Shown here: piece by piece, positions 33,171 through 44,810 of the stretch
How positions within the stretch are numbered: the first letter of the stretch is position 1
Layout: each line of letters begins with the position of its first letter
Assembly: GCF_020520425.1 (NCBI RefSeq)
Contig: NC_079492.1
Span: forward strand, 142,170,361 to 142,234,360
From: Spinacia oleracea
Lineage: Eukaryota; Streptophyta; Magnoliopsida; Caryophyllales; Amaranthaceae
Direction of reading: 5' to 3'
Length of the DNA: 64,000 nt
Made by a program: the position numbers and the translations under genes
The notes under the pieces: model-generated
What the model was told of the DNA's origin: nothing
The model's database searches: none
Seen by the model: only the letters and a program-made list of their open reading frames with translations

Positions 33171-33744
33171 TATTACACTCACAAATCACAACTTAACCTA
33201 TTCCGTGCCATTCCACCTACAAAAATACCATTATTGTCATTACAGTAGCAAAATTCAGGTCCCTGCAATTCCATTATACCCTGTAGTATACTAGTATGTG
33301 TGCTCAGCTTAAAGGCATTTAGTGCTCCACATCTAATTCAGAAATTATTTAGTGCTCCTGGAGTTCTGGGAGAGTGGTGGGAGCCCCAAAATATTACGCT
33401 ACTTGCCACTGCCGATCAACGAAATCATACACAAAATGGCAAAGAACATGGTTAACCAAGATAAAGGACACAAACCTACAATACATTTACTTACTCTGAC
33501 CAATTGTAACATATCTGTAATCACCAGGTCTAATGCAAACTTTGACCATTATTATATTTAACCACATACTAGTATAACTTACAAGTAAAAAAAAAAAAAA
33601 ATAGAAGTAAATTTTTTAAAAATACACATTTAACAAATCTAACAAAGTTTTTAACCACCAAAAGATTGTTGTGAATTTGCAATATAAAAAACGGAGTAAA
33701 TATATACAATCAGTGTCAGATTTCTCCATTATTGGGTGAAATTC

Positions 33745-34200
33745 TGCTGAAAGAAAATCAAGGGAGAAAGGCTTAGAGAAAGAATTTGTTTCATTGAATG
33801 AGTAATTAAGTTTGTTTACAATAGGTACACTATATATACAAAGCTGAATGAGGTGTTCAGACCAATCAAACACACTCGATTGTACACCTCATCACAGCTA
33901 GCCTAAGGTAACTAATTATTACAATAAAGATCAACAACTGACACTCCTAACAACCTTCCTTATTTCTAGGGGAATCAGTTAGACTTCCTTCTAGAAGATG
34001 CGCAGGACACTGCATGCTTGCATTGCTACTGCTGTTGGCATTGCTACTGGCATTGCTACTGCTGTTTGTAGGCATGACTTTGTGTGTCTGCAGTCTTGGT
34101 AGCTCGTGTGAAGTATGCTGATAATGACAAGGCTGAATACCAACAATCAGTGTATTCCCATCAAGCATCAATATCCAATGTTGATATCTGGCAATACTGA
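33745..34200 (-). mobile_element. Copia-type LTR retrotransposon remnant: 3' LTR and internal stub
   Basis: On the minus strand a purine tract (AGAAATAAGGAAGG) precedes an LTR of about 208 bp (33745-33952) beginning TGTTAGGAGTGTCA and ending in CA. The LTR has a TATA-like TATATATAG and an AATGAAAC polyadenylation-type region. The adjoining internal DNA (to about 34200) fits the region after the pol gene. It is a truncated fossil; no 5' LTR is in the window. Confidence 0.65.
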
Positions 34201-34727
34201 CATTTAAAGTTCATGAAGCACAAACAAGGAAAAATTTTGTAAGTACCTCTTTTTAAAATTCATTTTGTGAATTATAGTTCAAATTGAGTAGTTGAAACAA
34301 CTCAAAAATGGAAAGTGTGAAAACCATACGACATTGAACGTAACTTTCACCTTGTAAGTGGAAATTCTTTAGTAATGTACATCCTACTTTTATTCTTCTC
34401 ACTCTAATCATCTTTTTAGTTCCTTCCACCTCTGATTTCATCACATCATTTCTTCTCAACCACTCTTAAGATTCCCATGTTTTTTAAGAAAAATTTGTCA
34501 CCTTCCAAGAGATTGCCCAAATTTTATAAATTCTCCTCCTCTTCTTACCCCAGTGTTCAAATTTGTCCAACATTGTCCTGTTCTCCCAAACTCTCAAATG
34601 AGTTCTAAAAAAGGTATTTTCTGACAATTTTTCCACATAAAATTCTTTTATGCTTTTAACATAATCAACATTCCGTCACAAAGAGCAATAAGAGCGAAGC
34701 CAAAATACAGTAGAGCTGCAAAGACCC
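34201..34727. other. Upstream region of the first P450, no gene seen
   Basis: AT-rich DNA between the Copia remnant and the P450 start. It presumably contains the P450 promoter, but I saw no TATA box that stands out. Confidence 0.4.
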
Positions 34728-36306
34728 ATGGATTACCTGAACTTTGTGCTGTGGTTTGCATTAGCATGCATTACAATCCACCTTCTCCTCACAATTGCAA
34801 ACAAAGGCAGTGAAAAAACCCGAAAGAATCTTCCACCAGGTCCTCCTTCTTTACCCGTCATAGGGAATCTCTTTAACCTCGGCACCAAGCCACATATATC
34901 CTTGACTGAACTTGCCAAAAAATATGGCCCTCTCATGACTCTGCAGCTCGGCTGTTTGCCAACAGTGATCATTTCTTCAGGAGCCGTGGCCAAAGAAGCA
35001 CTTCAAAAGAATGATATTTCCTTCTCCAACCGGATGATCCTTGATGGTGTCCGTGCACTTGGTCATCATGAGAAATCAGTAGTCTGGTTACCAGTAGGAT
35101 CATCTCAATGGAGAACCCTACGAAAAATCTGCAACTCACATGTTTTCTCTTCCAGTAGACTCGATGCCAGCCAAAGCCTTCGGAGAAATAAGGTGAAAGA
35201 CCTTCTGTTGTATGTAGAGAAATGTAGCCAAGCTGGTGTAGCAGTGGATATCTGTCAAGTAGCCTTCACCACTTCCTTGAATTTGTTATCAAGTACCTTT
35301 TTTTCAGTGGATTTGGGTGATCCCAGCTCTCAGTTTGCTCGTGAATTCAAAAGGACTTCAAGAGATATCACAGAAGAAATAGGGAAACCCAACATTGCAG
35401 ATTATTTCCCTATACTTCAAAGAATAGACCCACAAGGCATCAGGCGTCGTACGAGTGTTCATTTTGGGAAGATAATGAGTTTATTCAAAACCATGATCGA
35501 GCAACGACTGCAGAGAAAGAAGCAAGCAGGCTCAATACAAGGCAATGATGTTCTGGATTCATTGCTAGGCATCAATCAGGAGAAGTCTAAGGAAATCGAA
35601 TCATTAAATATCCCAAACCTATTACTGGTTTGTCTCCTGCTCTTCCTTTCTCACCCCTTTAACTAAAAACTTGCACTTTCTTAACAGATCGTATTTGCAG
35701 GATCTATTTGCTGGTGGAACCGATACAACATCGAGTACCCTTGAATGGGCTATGGCAGAGTTACTACACAATCCTGACAAGCTAAAGAAAGTAAAAGCAG
35801 AGCTCTATGAGAACATCGGACAAGGAAACCTGGTAGAGGAACCAGATATCTCCCGACTCCCATACTTGCAAGCAGTTATCAAAGAGACCTTCAGACTACA
35901 CCCAGCTGTGCCCTTTTTGATTCCCAGAAAAGTTGATTCAGATGTGAAGCTCTCGGGCTTTACAGTACCGAAAAAAGCACAAGTCTTGATCAACGTATGG
36001 GCGATTGGGAGGGATCCAGATGTGTGGAAGAACCCGAATTCGTTTGAGCCAGAAAGATTTATGGGATCACACATTGATTTAAAGGGTCATGATTTTGAGC
36101 TGATTCCATTTGGTGCTGGCCGTCGAATCTGTCCTGGACTGCCATTGGCGATTCGAATGCTTCATCTGATGTTGGGGTCACTGATACATGGATTTGATTG
36201 GAAGCTGGAAGGCGGAATTACACCAGAGAAGATAGATATGGAAGAGAAATTTGGAATCAGCCTGCAGAAAGCTCAGCGACTTCATGCTATTCCAGTACAT
36301 GTCTGA
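34728..36306 (+). CDS. Cytochrome P450, CYP76-type, first of a tandem pair
   Basis: Exons 34728-35627 and 35701-36306 (intron 73 bp, donor CTG|GTTTGT, acceptor TTGCAG|GAT) give 501 residues, normal for the family. An N-terminal membrane anchor (FVLWFALACITIHLLLTI) and the hinge LPPGPPSLPVIGN indicate an ER-bound microsomal enzyme. The I-helix AGGTDTT is at about 304-310, the K-helix ETFR at 362-365, the PERF block follows, and the heme loop FGAGRRICPG has its Cys near 444. Sequence pattern and intron position fit the CYP71 clan, family CYP76, which oxidises monoterpenols, phenolics or, in this plant order, tyrosine/DOPA for betalains. The subfamily and substrate cannot be set by eye; it is not a close match to CYP76AD1 as I recall it. 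Confidence 0.93.
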
Positions 36307-36540
36307 ATATTACCATATCATACCATTTACTCCAGTAGGGGGTAATAAGGTGTATGCAAGTTATGCAACCATAGAACTTAACACAGTAAAGAGGTTATTA
36401 TTGTTAGACCTATCTTCTATAGTAACTAGAGTCAGTATCATAGTATTATAGTCTTGAACTCTTGAATACAGAAGGAGATTTTTATTTTCCCAATTTCAAG
36501 TCTTATGACATGCTACTCGAATTCGATATGAATTTGAGTT

Positions 36541-36573
36541 AGAGAGACTGATTTGTTAAAAATCAGTCTCTCT
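36541..36573. repeat. 14-bp perfect inverted repeat downstream of P450 gene 1
   Basis: AGAGAGACTGATTT pairs with AAATCAGTCTCTCT over a 5-base loop, about 240 bases past the stop codon. It could be a MITE relic or an RNA hairpin. Confidence 0.8.
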
Positions 36574-37055
36574 AGCTAAAACAAAAGTCTGGACTGACCC
36601 GGGTTTAACCGGGTTGATCCGGGGATTTAGCGAGCACCCGGCCCATTGAACAGCTTTACCAGTAGCTTTCAGGCAATCAGGAAATGGGAACATAAAACAA
36701 CATACCCCATACCAAGCATATCCTGAAAGAATCAGGCAACCGGCTACTTTTGTGGAAGTTAGTGAGTGTATGTATATACATATAATTTACAGCCATTCTA
36801 GCATTTTCTCCTCCAGAGTGGTCCTACATACAAGATAATTTAATCAAACTGCTCCCACTTAAACAGAAAGCGACGACTTTCAGATCCACATGCATTACGT
36901 GGTAACTAAATAATCATCTTCATAATTACAAACAGCCAAAGCAGATCAAACTGTTATCCACAACGACCCCAGTAGTAGTATGAGATTTGGCCAAATCTTT
37001 AACAATAACAAGTAAAACACACAACAAAAGATAAAGATAGAGCTCAAAATCGATC

Positions 37056-38691
37056 ATGGATTACCTGAGTTTTGTGTTGTATCTCCTTTTAGCATGGATT
37101 GCAATCCATTTAGTCCTATCAAGTACAAAGAAAGACAGTGATTCAAGTCCAAGAATATTGCCACCGGGTCCTCCAACTGTACCCATCTTTGGGAACCTGT
37201 TCAGCCTTGGAACCAAGCCACATATCTCCTTGACTGAGCTTGCTAAGAGATATGGCCCTCTCATGACTCTGCAACTCGGCCGAGTCCCAACAGTGATCAT
37301 TTCTTCTGCTGTTATGGCAAAAGAAGCCCTCCAAAGAAACGACATATCCTTCTCCAACAGGATGGTCATTGACGCTGTTTGCGCACTCAATCACCATGAA
37401 AATTCATTAGTTTGGTCCCAGGTATCACCAAAATGGCGAAACTTGCGCAAAATCTGCAGTTCCCATGTTTTCTCTACCAACAGGCTTGATGCCAGCCAAA
37501 GCCTTCGGATGAACAAAGTAAAAGATCTCCTTTCTTATGCTACAAAATGCAGTGAAGACAATACAACAGTGGATATTGGACAAGCAGCTTTTACCACTAT
37601 CTTAAATCTGCTATCAAGCACTATCTTTTCAGTTGATTTGGGTGATCCCAATTCTGAATTTACTCATGAATTTAAAGAGATTGTAAGAGGTATAATGGAA
37701 GAAGCAGGGAAACCCAACTTTGCAGATTACTTCCCACTTCTTAAAAAGATTGACCCACAAGGTATCCGGCGGCGAATGAGTGTGCACTTCCAGAAGATAA
37801 TTGATTTATTCAACTCCATGATTGATAAACGGTTGCAGAGCAGGAAAACATCAGATTCAATTCAAGACAACGATGTTCTCGATGCTTTGCTAGGCATTGA
37901 TCAAAATAAAACCGAGAAACTCGAGCCATCAAAAATCCCTTATCTCTTACTGGTACATACATACATACATACATACGTAATGCATTTCATCAAATACGTT
38001 GCCTGCATTATCATTTATCACACTCTTTGATGCATTTCATCAAACACTTTATGTGCACTAATCCAAAAATAATTCCACACAGGACTTATTCGCAGCGGGA
38101 ACAGACACAACATCAAGCACCCTAGAATGGGCCATGGCGGAACTGCTCCGCAACCCAGACATACTAAAGAGGGTAAAGCAAGAACTCTGCGAAACAATCG
38201 GAAAAGAAAACCCAGTTCAAGAATCAGACATCATTCGTCTGCCATACTTACAAGCAATCGTAAAGGAAACATTCAGATTACACCCAGCAGTACCATTTCT
38301 AGTACCAAGAAAAGTTCAATCAGATGTCAATTTGTTCGGGTTTACAGTACCCAAAAACGCACAAGTTTTGGTGAATGTATATGCAATTGGAAGAGACCCA
38401 GATGTTTGGGAGAGACCGGAATTGTTTGATCCGGAAAGGTTTATAGGGTCCGAGATTGATGTAAAGGGGTGTGATTTTGAGCTGATTCCGTTTGGTGCTG
38501 GCCGTAGAATTTGTCCCGGGTTGCCGTTGGCAGTTCGGATTATCCATTTGATGCTTGGATCGTTGATTCATGGGTTTGATTGGGAATTGGAGGGTGGGGT
38601 TTCGCCGGAGATGATGAATATGGAGGAGAAGTTTGGGTTTACGCTGGAGAGAGATCAGAGGCTTCGTGCAATTCCAGTTGTTCGTGTTTGA
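37056..38691 (+). CDS. Cytochrome P450, CYP76-type, second of a tandem pair
   Basis: Exons 37056-37952 and 38083-38691 (intron 130 bp) give 501 residues. The intron starts with a (CATA)n run just after the donor. Features parallel gene 1: membrane anchor (FVLYLLLAWIAIHLVLSS), LPPGPPTVPIFGN hinge, I-helix AAGTDTT at about 303-309, KETFRLHP, DPERF, and heme loop FGAGRRICPG with Cys near 443. The two proteins share most residues in every block, and the intron sits at the same codon, so they are recent tandem duplicates 750 bp apart. They differ at Gly/Ala in the I-helix and in the 100-125 region, a usual substrate-recognition site, so activities may differ. No defects were seen. Confidence 0.94.
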
Positions 38692-38758
38692 AGGTTGGAT
38701 TTTCCAGATAAATATCTTTTCTTTTTCTTTTGGTGAATCCAGATAAATAATTGTAATA

Positions 38759-39013
38759 CTTCATCCCTTCCGGAAATATCGCACCATTTGTATTTTACAC
38801 AATTCACACTACGACTTTGGCCATTTTTTGTGATTTGTACGTAAGGAAATTTTACTCATGTGTGTGTTAATGTTAGATTCGTATCGATATATATTTTCTA
38901 AATATTAATTTTTTATAATTTTTATTTGGATACGATTTTAGATATTAAGAGTCAAAGTAATGGTTGAAAGAGTAAAAGTCAACCATGGTGCGATATTTCC
39001 GGAACGGAGGAAG
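38759..39013. mobile_element. Stowaway-like MITE
   Basis: Ends CTTCATCCCTTCCGGAAATA and TATTTCCGGAACGGAGGAAG are inverted and flanked by TA. Relatives are at 2099-2350 and 46143-46399. It lies in the 3' flank of the second P450. Confidence 0.85.
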
Positions 39014-39788
39014 TATATCAATTTGACAGATTACAAAAAATATAACCATATTTCGTTTTAGTAGTTTGAAGTTTGAAGTTTGAACCAACTACTATCAATT
39101 TCGAAGTGTCGTCAAATTAGGACCAACTACTATCGTTTTAGTCATCACTTTTAGTCTTTCATGTTGATCTGAAATCAAGTTGAAATGAGTCAATTTGTTC
39201 TTATTGGTTGAGTCATTCAGTCAAGTCTCTTACTTGATCTCTCAATCTCTTGGGTTTAGCTCAGGTTTAGGTAGAAACATGTTCCATTCGGGTCATCTGA
39301 ACCAGATTATAGAAGCGTTAAAGTGGTTTAATTTAATCTCGGTAGACTAGATCATATGAATATATTCGACGAGTATAAACTGGTCAGCATTGAATATGAA
39401 AATACCAAACATATTAAATGTACATAAAATAAAAATAGTGAGTGAAAGTTTGACATAAGTTTGATCATGTGACATAAAGTCATTGGGTTTTTTGGGAGAA
39501 GAAGACATATTTAAAATTACGAGTTATGATCACTCGTTTAACCAAGCAGACGTACACAAAATCCTCTTTAAAAATTAGTGTTACTCAAAATGAAAACAAA
39601 GCAATGGCTCTTCGAGTTTTCCCTTAAAAAAATAAATAACTCTTCAGGTTATCGCGTTATCACCTAAGTACAAACCGAATTACCAAATTTAATCCGAGTA
39701 ACCACTTGTAATTCGGTAAAGTTGTAAGTTCATTAGAATAAAATTCGGGTGCCCAAAATTCAAGTACATCAAATCATCAATACACCCG
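39014..39788. other. Intergenic between P450 gene 2 and NUDT14
   Basis: AT-rich sequence with no gene recognised. The segment around 39100 (GAAGTGTCGTCAAATTA) reappears joined to a P450 exon piece at 42884-42950. Confidence 0.45.
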
Positions 39789-42700
39789 ATGGCTTTAAGA
39801 GTGACGCAACTGCACTCCGCCATCTCCTCTCTCCTTCCTTTCTCTTCCAACAAAATCCTCCGACACACCAACTTTAGAACACCCTTTTGCTTATCCACCT
39901 CTACAATGTCAACCGAGTCATCAACCCCACTCACTCACACCATCACCTTACCGGGTCAACCCGTTGAAATCGTTGCTGCACCCGGAATCACCCCTTCCGA
40001 GTTCAGGTGAGTTTACCCACTTCCCCCTTCTAAAACCCCCCATTACTAATCATTACAGTAGAAAATATTGGTTTGACATGAAATTTGGGAATTTTTGTTC
40101 CGCAAATTAATGAATGAATGAATGTGGGTACAGGAATGCAATTGAGTCCTCTTTGTTTCAACAATGGCTGAAAAACCTGCAGGCCGAAAATGGGGCTTTG
40201 ACTAATGGGGCCATGTCCTTGGAGAAAGTCCTTATTCAGGTAATTTTAATTTCCCAATTTCAATTTGATGATTATTGTTTCAACTCGCGCCAATTTCCCT
40301 TGATTGACATCCTATTCAATGAAGAAAAACAAATTTGTTTCAACTGTTCAATTTTTCTTCAATTGTTATTGTAAATGAGCACCAAATGCAGAAATCTCAA
40401 AAAAAATATCATATGGATTACGGCTCTGTTTATCAAGCCGCTGTTTGAAAACACCTAGTGCTTGCGTGGTTCACTTGGGTAGTAAATTCCCTGCGAAGTT
40501 CCATTTCATAGGATGTTAATTCCCTTTTTACATTCCTAGGAAATAGGTTGATTATGTTTGGTTGTACTAGGGAATTTATAATTGATGGGAATTGACATGG
40601 AAAGTATGACTTACCAAGGGAGGGTATGTAAGGCACTTCTCATGTTCATAGGAAAATAGAAATTGAAGATCGTTAAATTTTCATGTAATCTATCCTGAAA
40701 GTTCAGTTCGCTCCAGTTCTTAAACAATTAATTCTACCAAACAACTCATCCGATCAGATATCTTATCCGTTTCAGCTACAAGGCCTTCAGTTAGTGTAAG
40801 AGTAAGTACTTCCTTGCTTGAGATTATAGTCCGCATGCTCAGGTACTAATACTCCATAAGACAAGAATAGTCACATGTACAATGTAAGGATGTCCGGTAA
40901 AAGTTGTCAGCTTTATTAGAATTGTAGTGGTTTGGGATTGAATGCAGGATATGCAAACACTGAAGTGTGATGGGAAAATATAAATTAGCGCAAGTATTAT
41001 AGCTTTTTGTTGGAAATCATATCATATCCAAACTTGTGTGTGTATTGGACAATGGGACAATGGAATTTGGAGTTTAGACTAAGGGGACATTTTGGGATGT
41101 CTTTAGGAGTTGTCAAATTTTGTAAAATCAGTTACTGGTTATGCTTAGATTTCCCGTCACACTTCCATTTTGAATGATTTGGGCCGTGGGGGAGGGAGGG
41201 TACAAGTGTACAACTATTACAAAGGTTAGTTTAGGAAGAAAGGAAGAAAAATCTCATGGTAATGGGTTTAATGATGCGTCGTAGTCTTGTTGGTCCTTTT
41301 AAGGTTCGTGCCCTGGTCTTTTGAGTTTGTCCTGGCCTGATGGTCTTTTTGTAATGGATTTGTTTTGTTATGATGGATGGTACTACAGACAAGTACTTCC
41401 CTGCAACAGGAGTTTTTCATGCTCTGGTTTTGCCGCTCCCTTCTCTCTTCTGGGGGGGGGGGGGATTTGATGCTGCTTAGAGCTGTTTACTGAAAGTGTT
41501 GGTTCATATGGTATCAGGGAGTGGATTATTTTGGAAAGCGCATTGGGTTTATCAAGTTCAAAGCAGATGTTATTGACAAGGAAATGGGGAAAAAGGTATG
41601 AGCTTTTGATTTGTTGTTACAGTTTAATCTGTAGCAATCAATACAATGAACCTTTGTCTTGTGCTTTCCTCATAAAAATCTGTTTTTTAGTGTGCAACCC
41701 CAAACGTAAAACGTTTTGTCGCATGTTCAATTACCAATTATCCTTATACCTTTGGAACTTTAGCAATGTGCATGTGCTTACATTCAGAAATGGAATAGGT
41801 ACCAGGCATTGTGTTTGCACGAGGAGCTGCTGTAGCCATCCTCATACTCTTGGAGTCTGAGGGTGAGACTTATGCTATTCTTACAGAACAGGTATCATTC
41901 TTCTTTGGGTTTTGTGATTCTGGCATGGGAAGATGAACTATGCTTGAAATCTGCAAGTTAATATTAGCATTGAGGCTACAAATGCTGCTCCAATTTGAAA
42001 TCTAAATCTTGTCTGTTCAAGGTTAGGGTTCCTACCGGGCGGTTTGTTTTGGAGTTGCCAGCTGGAATGTTGGATGATGACAAGGGGGATTTCGTGGGTA
42101 CTGCAGTTCGCGAGGTCTCTCTTTTTCCTCTTGCCCCCGTCCCATATCTTTCTCTCTTTTATCGGTATATACTTTGAAGTTTAAACTGCATAGTTTTAGT
42201 CTCGTCATGCATCATGTGTATGTTTTCTGAAATATATTGCATTCACGATTCTCAAATCTCTTATTCTTTGTTTTTGTTCTGATATGAGATTTAAGCGGAC
42301 TTTTAAATATGGTCTAACCCAAAATGTAAAATCTGTGTGGTAGGTCGAAGAAGAAACTGGTATAAAATTGAATAAAGAGGACATGGTTGAGCTTACAGCC
42401 TTCTTGGATCCATCTACTGGAGGCAAAATTTTCCCCTCACCGGTTAGTTGGTTCCTATCTTTCTATCTTGGTTGAATACATTTCATGAAATTATACTAAT
42501 AAGTGATCATGTCCTTTCTTAGAGTGGTTCACTTGTACAACTACCTTGAAACGAGGGACCAAATCTTATAATTGCTTTCTGCTTTCATGTATCCTTTCCT
42601 CTAAAATATCTGGTACTATCTCTATGTTAGGGAGGTTGTGATGAAGAACTGAGTGTGTTTCTATGCCGAAGAAAGGTGGATAAAGAGATAATTGAGCAGT

Positions 42701-42861
42701 TGCAGGGTAAGAAAACTGGTCTAGAAGAACATGGTGAGCTAATAAAAGTGCACGTAGTCCCATATGCTCAACTTTGGCGCTTCACAGCTGATGCCAAAGT
42801 TCTTATGGCCATTGCCCTTTATGAAATGGCTCAAAGAGATGGCTTGTTGTCAAAATCTTAA
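39789..42861 (+). CDS. NUDT14: ADP-sugar diphosphatase, Nudix hydrolase 14 type, plastid form, seven exons
   Basis: Exons 39789-40006, 40134-40239, 41518-41595, 41799-41891, 42022-42114, 42344-42442 and 42631-42861 give 305 residues. It closely resembles Arabidopsis NUDX14, which cleaves ADP-glucose and related ADP-sugars in plastids and so drains the starch precursor. The first ~40 residues (basic, Ser/Thr-rich, no acids) fit a chloroplast transit peptide, and a second ATG (MSTES) near residue 40 could give a form without it. The Nudix region reads ELPAGMLDDDKGDFVGTAVR followed by EVEEETGI, split across exons 5 and 6. The block FGKRIGFIKFKADV precedes it and FLDPSTGG follows. No defects were seen. 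Confidence 0.94.
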
Positions 42862-42883
42862 TCATTTAGCCACACAAGGTTTT

Positions 42884-42935
42884 GGGGTCTGAGATTGATG
42901 TAAAGGGGTGTGATTTTGAGCTGATTCCGAAGTGT
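42884..42935 (+). pseudogene. P450 exon fragment in the NUDT14 3' flank
   Basis: GTCTGAGATTGATGTAAAGG and GGTGTGATTTTGAGCTGATT match P450 gene 2 at about 38447-38490 almost perfectly (GSEIDVKGCDFELIP). The match stops abruptly and is followed by GAAGTGTTGTCAAATTA, which resembles sequence downstream of that P450 (39103-39120). It starts 23 bases after the NUDT14 stop and so probably lies in its 3' UTR. Confidence 0.85.
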
Positions 42936-43140
42936 TGTCAAATTAAAACCCTAGCTAGAAGTTTTATATAAAACAGGAAACTGATAAAATAAATGTTAAT
43001 ATTGTTTCCTATATTCTTTAAAGATAGATTTTGAGTAATTATGTGAATTAGAGTTGTGGTAGGATAGAATAGGGTTGTACACCTATAAAGAATTAAATAT
43101 ATATTGATTAAGAGAATTACAGTATTCTACAACAGAAACA

Positions 43141-43822
43141 ATGGCTGGAAGCGTGGTGCTAAGCTGTTACAATATTCCATCTCCAATTGCAGGAAATCCT
43201 AGATCTTTAACTAAAAACCTTGCGAGTCCTCGAATAAATCCTTATAATAAAGTAAAGTGGAGTAGGAGTAGGAGTTCATCTCCGATCTGTTGCTCGTCTA
43301 TGGGTTGCCCATCGAGGTACCCATGCAAACTCCCACGGGAGATTACCTCGCCGAAGGCGCTGGGAACTCCTCGTAGTAGAACCAAAAACAGACAGTATAT
43401 GGTATTTGGTCGACGATTTTTTAAAATCCTTGGCAAACATCGGCATCAAAGTGTATGGTGATAAAAAATCCCATGTACTCCAGCTTCGTGTATGTTTATT
43501 TTATTATTTCTTTCGTTTTCATTCATATTTCACTTAAATTCTCTTGTACATATTACATATACCCATCACTACCTTTTGGAGATTAAATTAAATTCTCTTG
43601 CATGTATTCATTTTTTGAAAATTAAGATTGTGATGCATGATTCGGATGGGATGATTGAGAAGAAGCTTGAAAAGATTGTCGAAATGTACGCCGAATGGGA
43701 AAGGTCAAGTATGATGTGGAGGTTATTCGATGACGAAGAATATCTTACCACGATGCTCAATCAATTGGTTGATTGCTTATTGCTAAATGTTGATCGTTGG
43801 GTTTGCGGCTGCTCACTGGTAC
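43141..43822 (+). pseudogene. Gene remnant of unknown function with an embedded SINE tail
   Basis: An open frame starts MAGSVVLSCYNIPSPIAGNP, basic and Ser-rich like a plastid transit peptide. From 43293 the DNA is the 3' half of an Au-type SINE. After it, the plausible continuation YLVDDFLKSLANIGIKVYG is in another frame, up to a donor CTTCGT|GTATGT near 43490. A second exon (about 43627-43818, IVMHDSDGMIEKKLEKI...LFDDEEYLTTMLN) follows an acceptor and ends at CACTG|GTACGC. I do not recognise the family. The frame change suggests a broken gene, but alternative splicing cannot be ruled out. Confidence 0.45.
43293..43390 (+). mobile_element. Au-type SINE 3' portion
   Basis: GCCCATCGAGGTACCCATGC, GGGAGATTACCTCGCCGAAG and GGGAACTCCTCGTAGTAGAA align with the Au-type SINE at 20162-20350 (read on its minus strand). 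The tRNA-like head is missing or diverged. Confidence 0.75.
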
Positions 43823-44810
43823 GCCAGTCCCTCTTCTGTTTTTATTTTATTTTATTAAGGTTTTATTTGGTTGGCAGGAATTGGAAGGAAAACAAAAGAA
43901 ATGAATGTTTCCTGTATTTGGTACAAATAATTATATAATGAATCAAATAGGGCCCGAAAATAGGAAAATTATATAATGTCACTCATTGATTGACCTCTCT
44001 TTTAATTTAAATAAATACTTAAATATATTTTTTTTCTTCTAATTATCTCTATTAAATAAAAATTTATTATGAACTGCAGAATATAATTAGATTTCTCAAT
44101 TAAAGTAAACTATGCATATACCACTAGTAGAAAAATCCTTATAAGTGGCTCCTTATAAGTTGCTCTTATCAAACAAGAGCCACCTTTGAAGGAAAAAAAA
44201 TAAAAAAAATAAAATTTTCCCAACAGTTTCACAAGCGCAGCCTTTAAACTTATTAAACACAAACTCACATTTTCTCACCTCCCGTGTTCTTGCTGCTCGC
44301 GCACACCAATGCATCTCCCTGCTCCTTCTCCACCAGCGAGCTCTCATCTCCCTGCTCCTTCTCCGCTGGCGAGCAAATAACCGGCGACGACCATAACTTT
44401 CACACATTCGCACCCCTCCGCTACTCCTTCACCGGCGACGAGGCACGCAATTCTATCCACTCACCGGCGACGAGCCACGCAATTCTCTGCACTCACTACG
44501 GAATTCTCCATGAGCAGACCAAATTGAGTCCGCATCTCTCCAATTGCTCATATCAAGGCGCGAATTTAAAGTATGTGGTTTTGTTAATCTTTATTTATGT
44601 TGTTTAATTGTGAAAATTGGGGATTTTGCTTATCCAATTGACTTGTTTTTGGGATTTAATGTATCTGATTGACTTGTTGTTTTGGGGATTTTGTTTATTC
44701 CATGCTAATTGATGATTTATGGGATAAGAAGTGTCATATAAGTTGTTTAGTTCAGTGTAGTGAAGTCTAACTCGTTGGGGAGATGGCCGGGGAAGTCATC
44801 TCAAGTTTTT

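Noticed and set aside
44283-44607. Ser-rich frame at the left of the CACTA element
   Set aside because: Low complexity, inside the transposon leader, with no match to a transposase domain.
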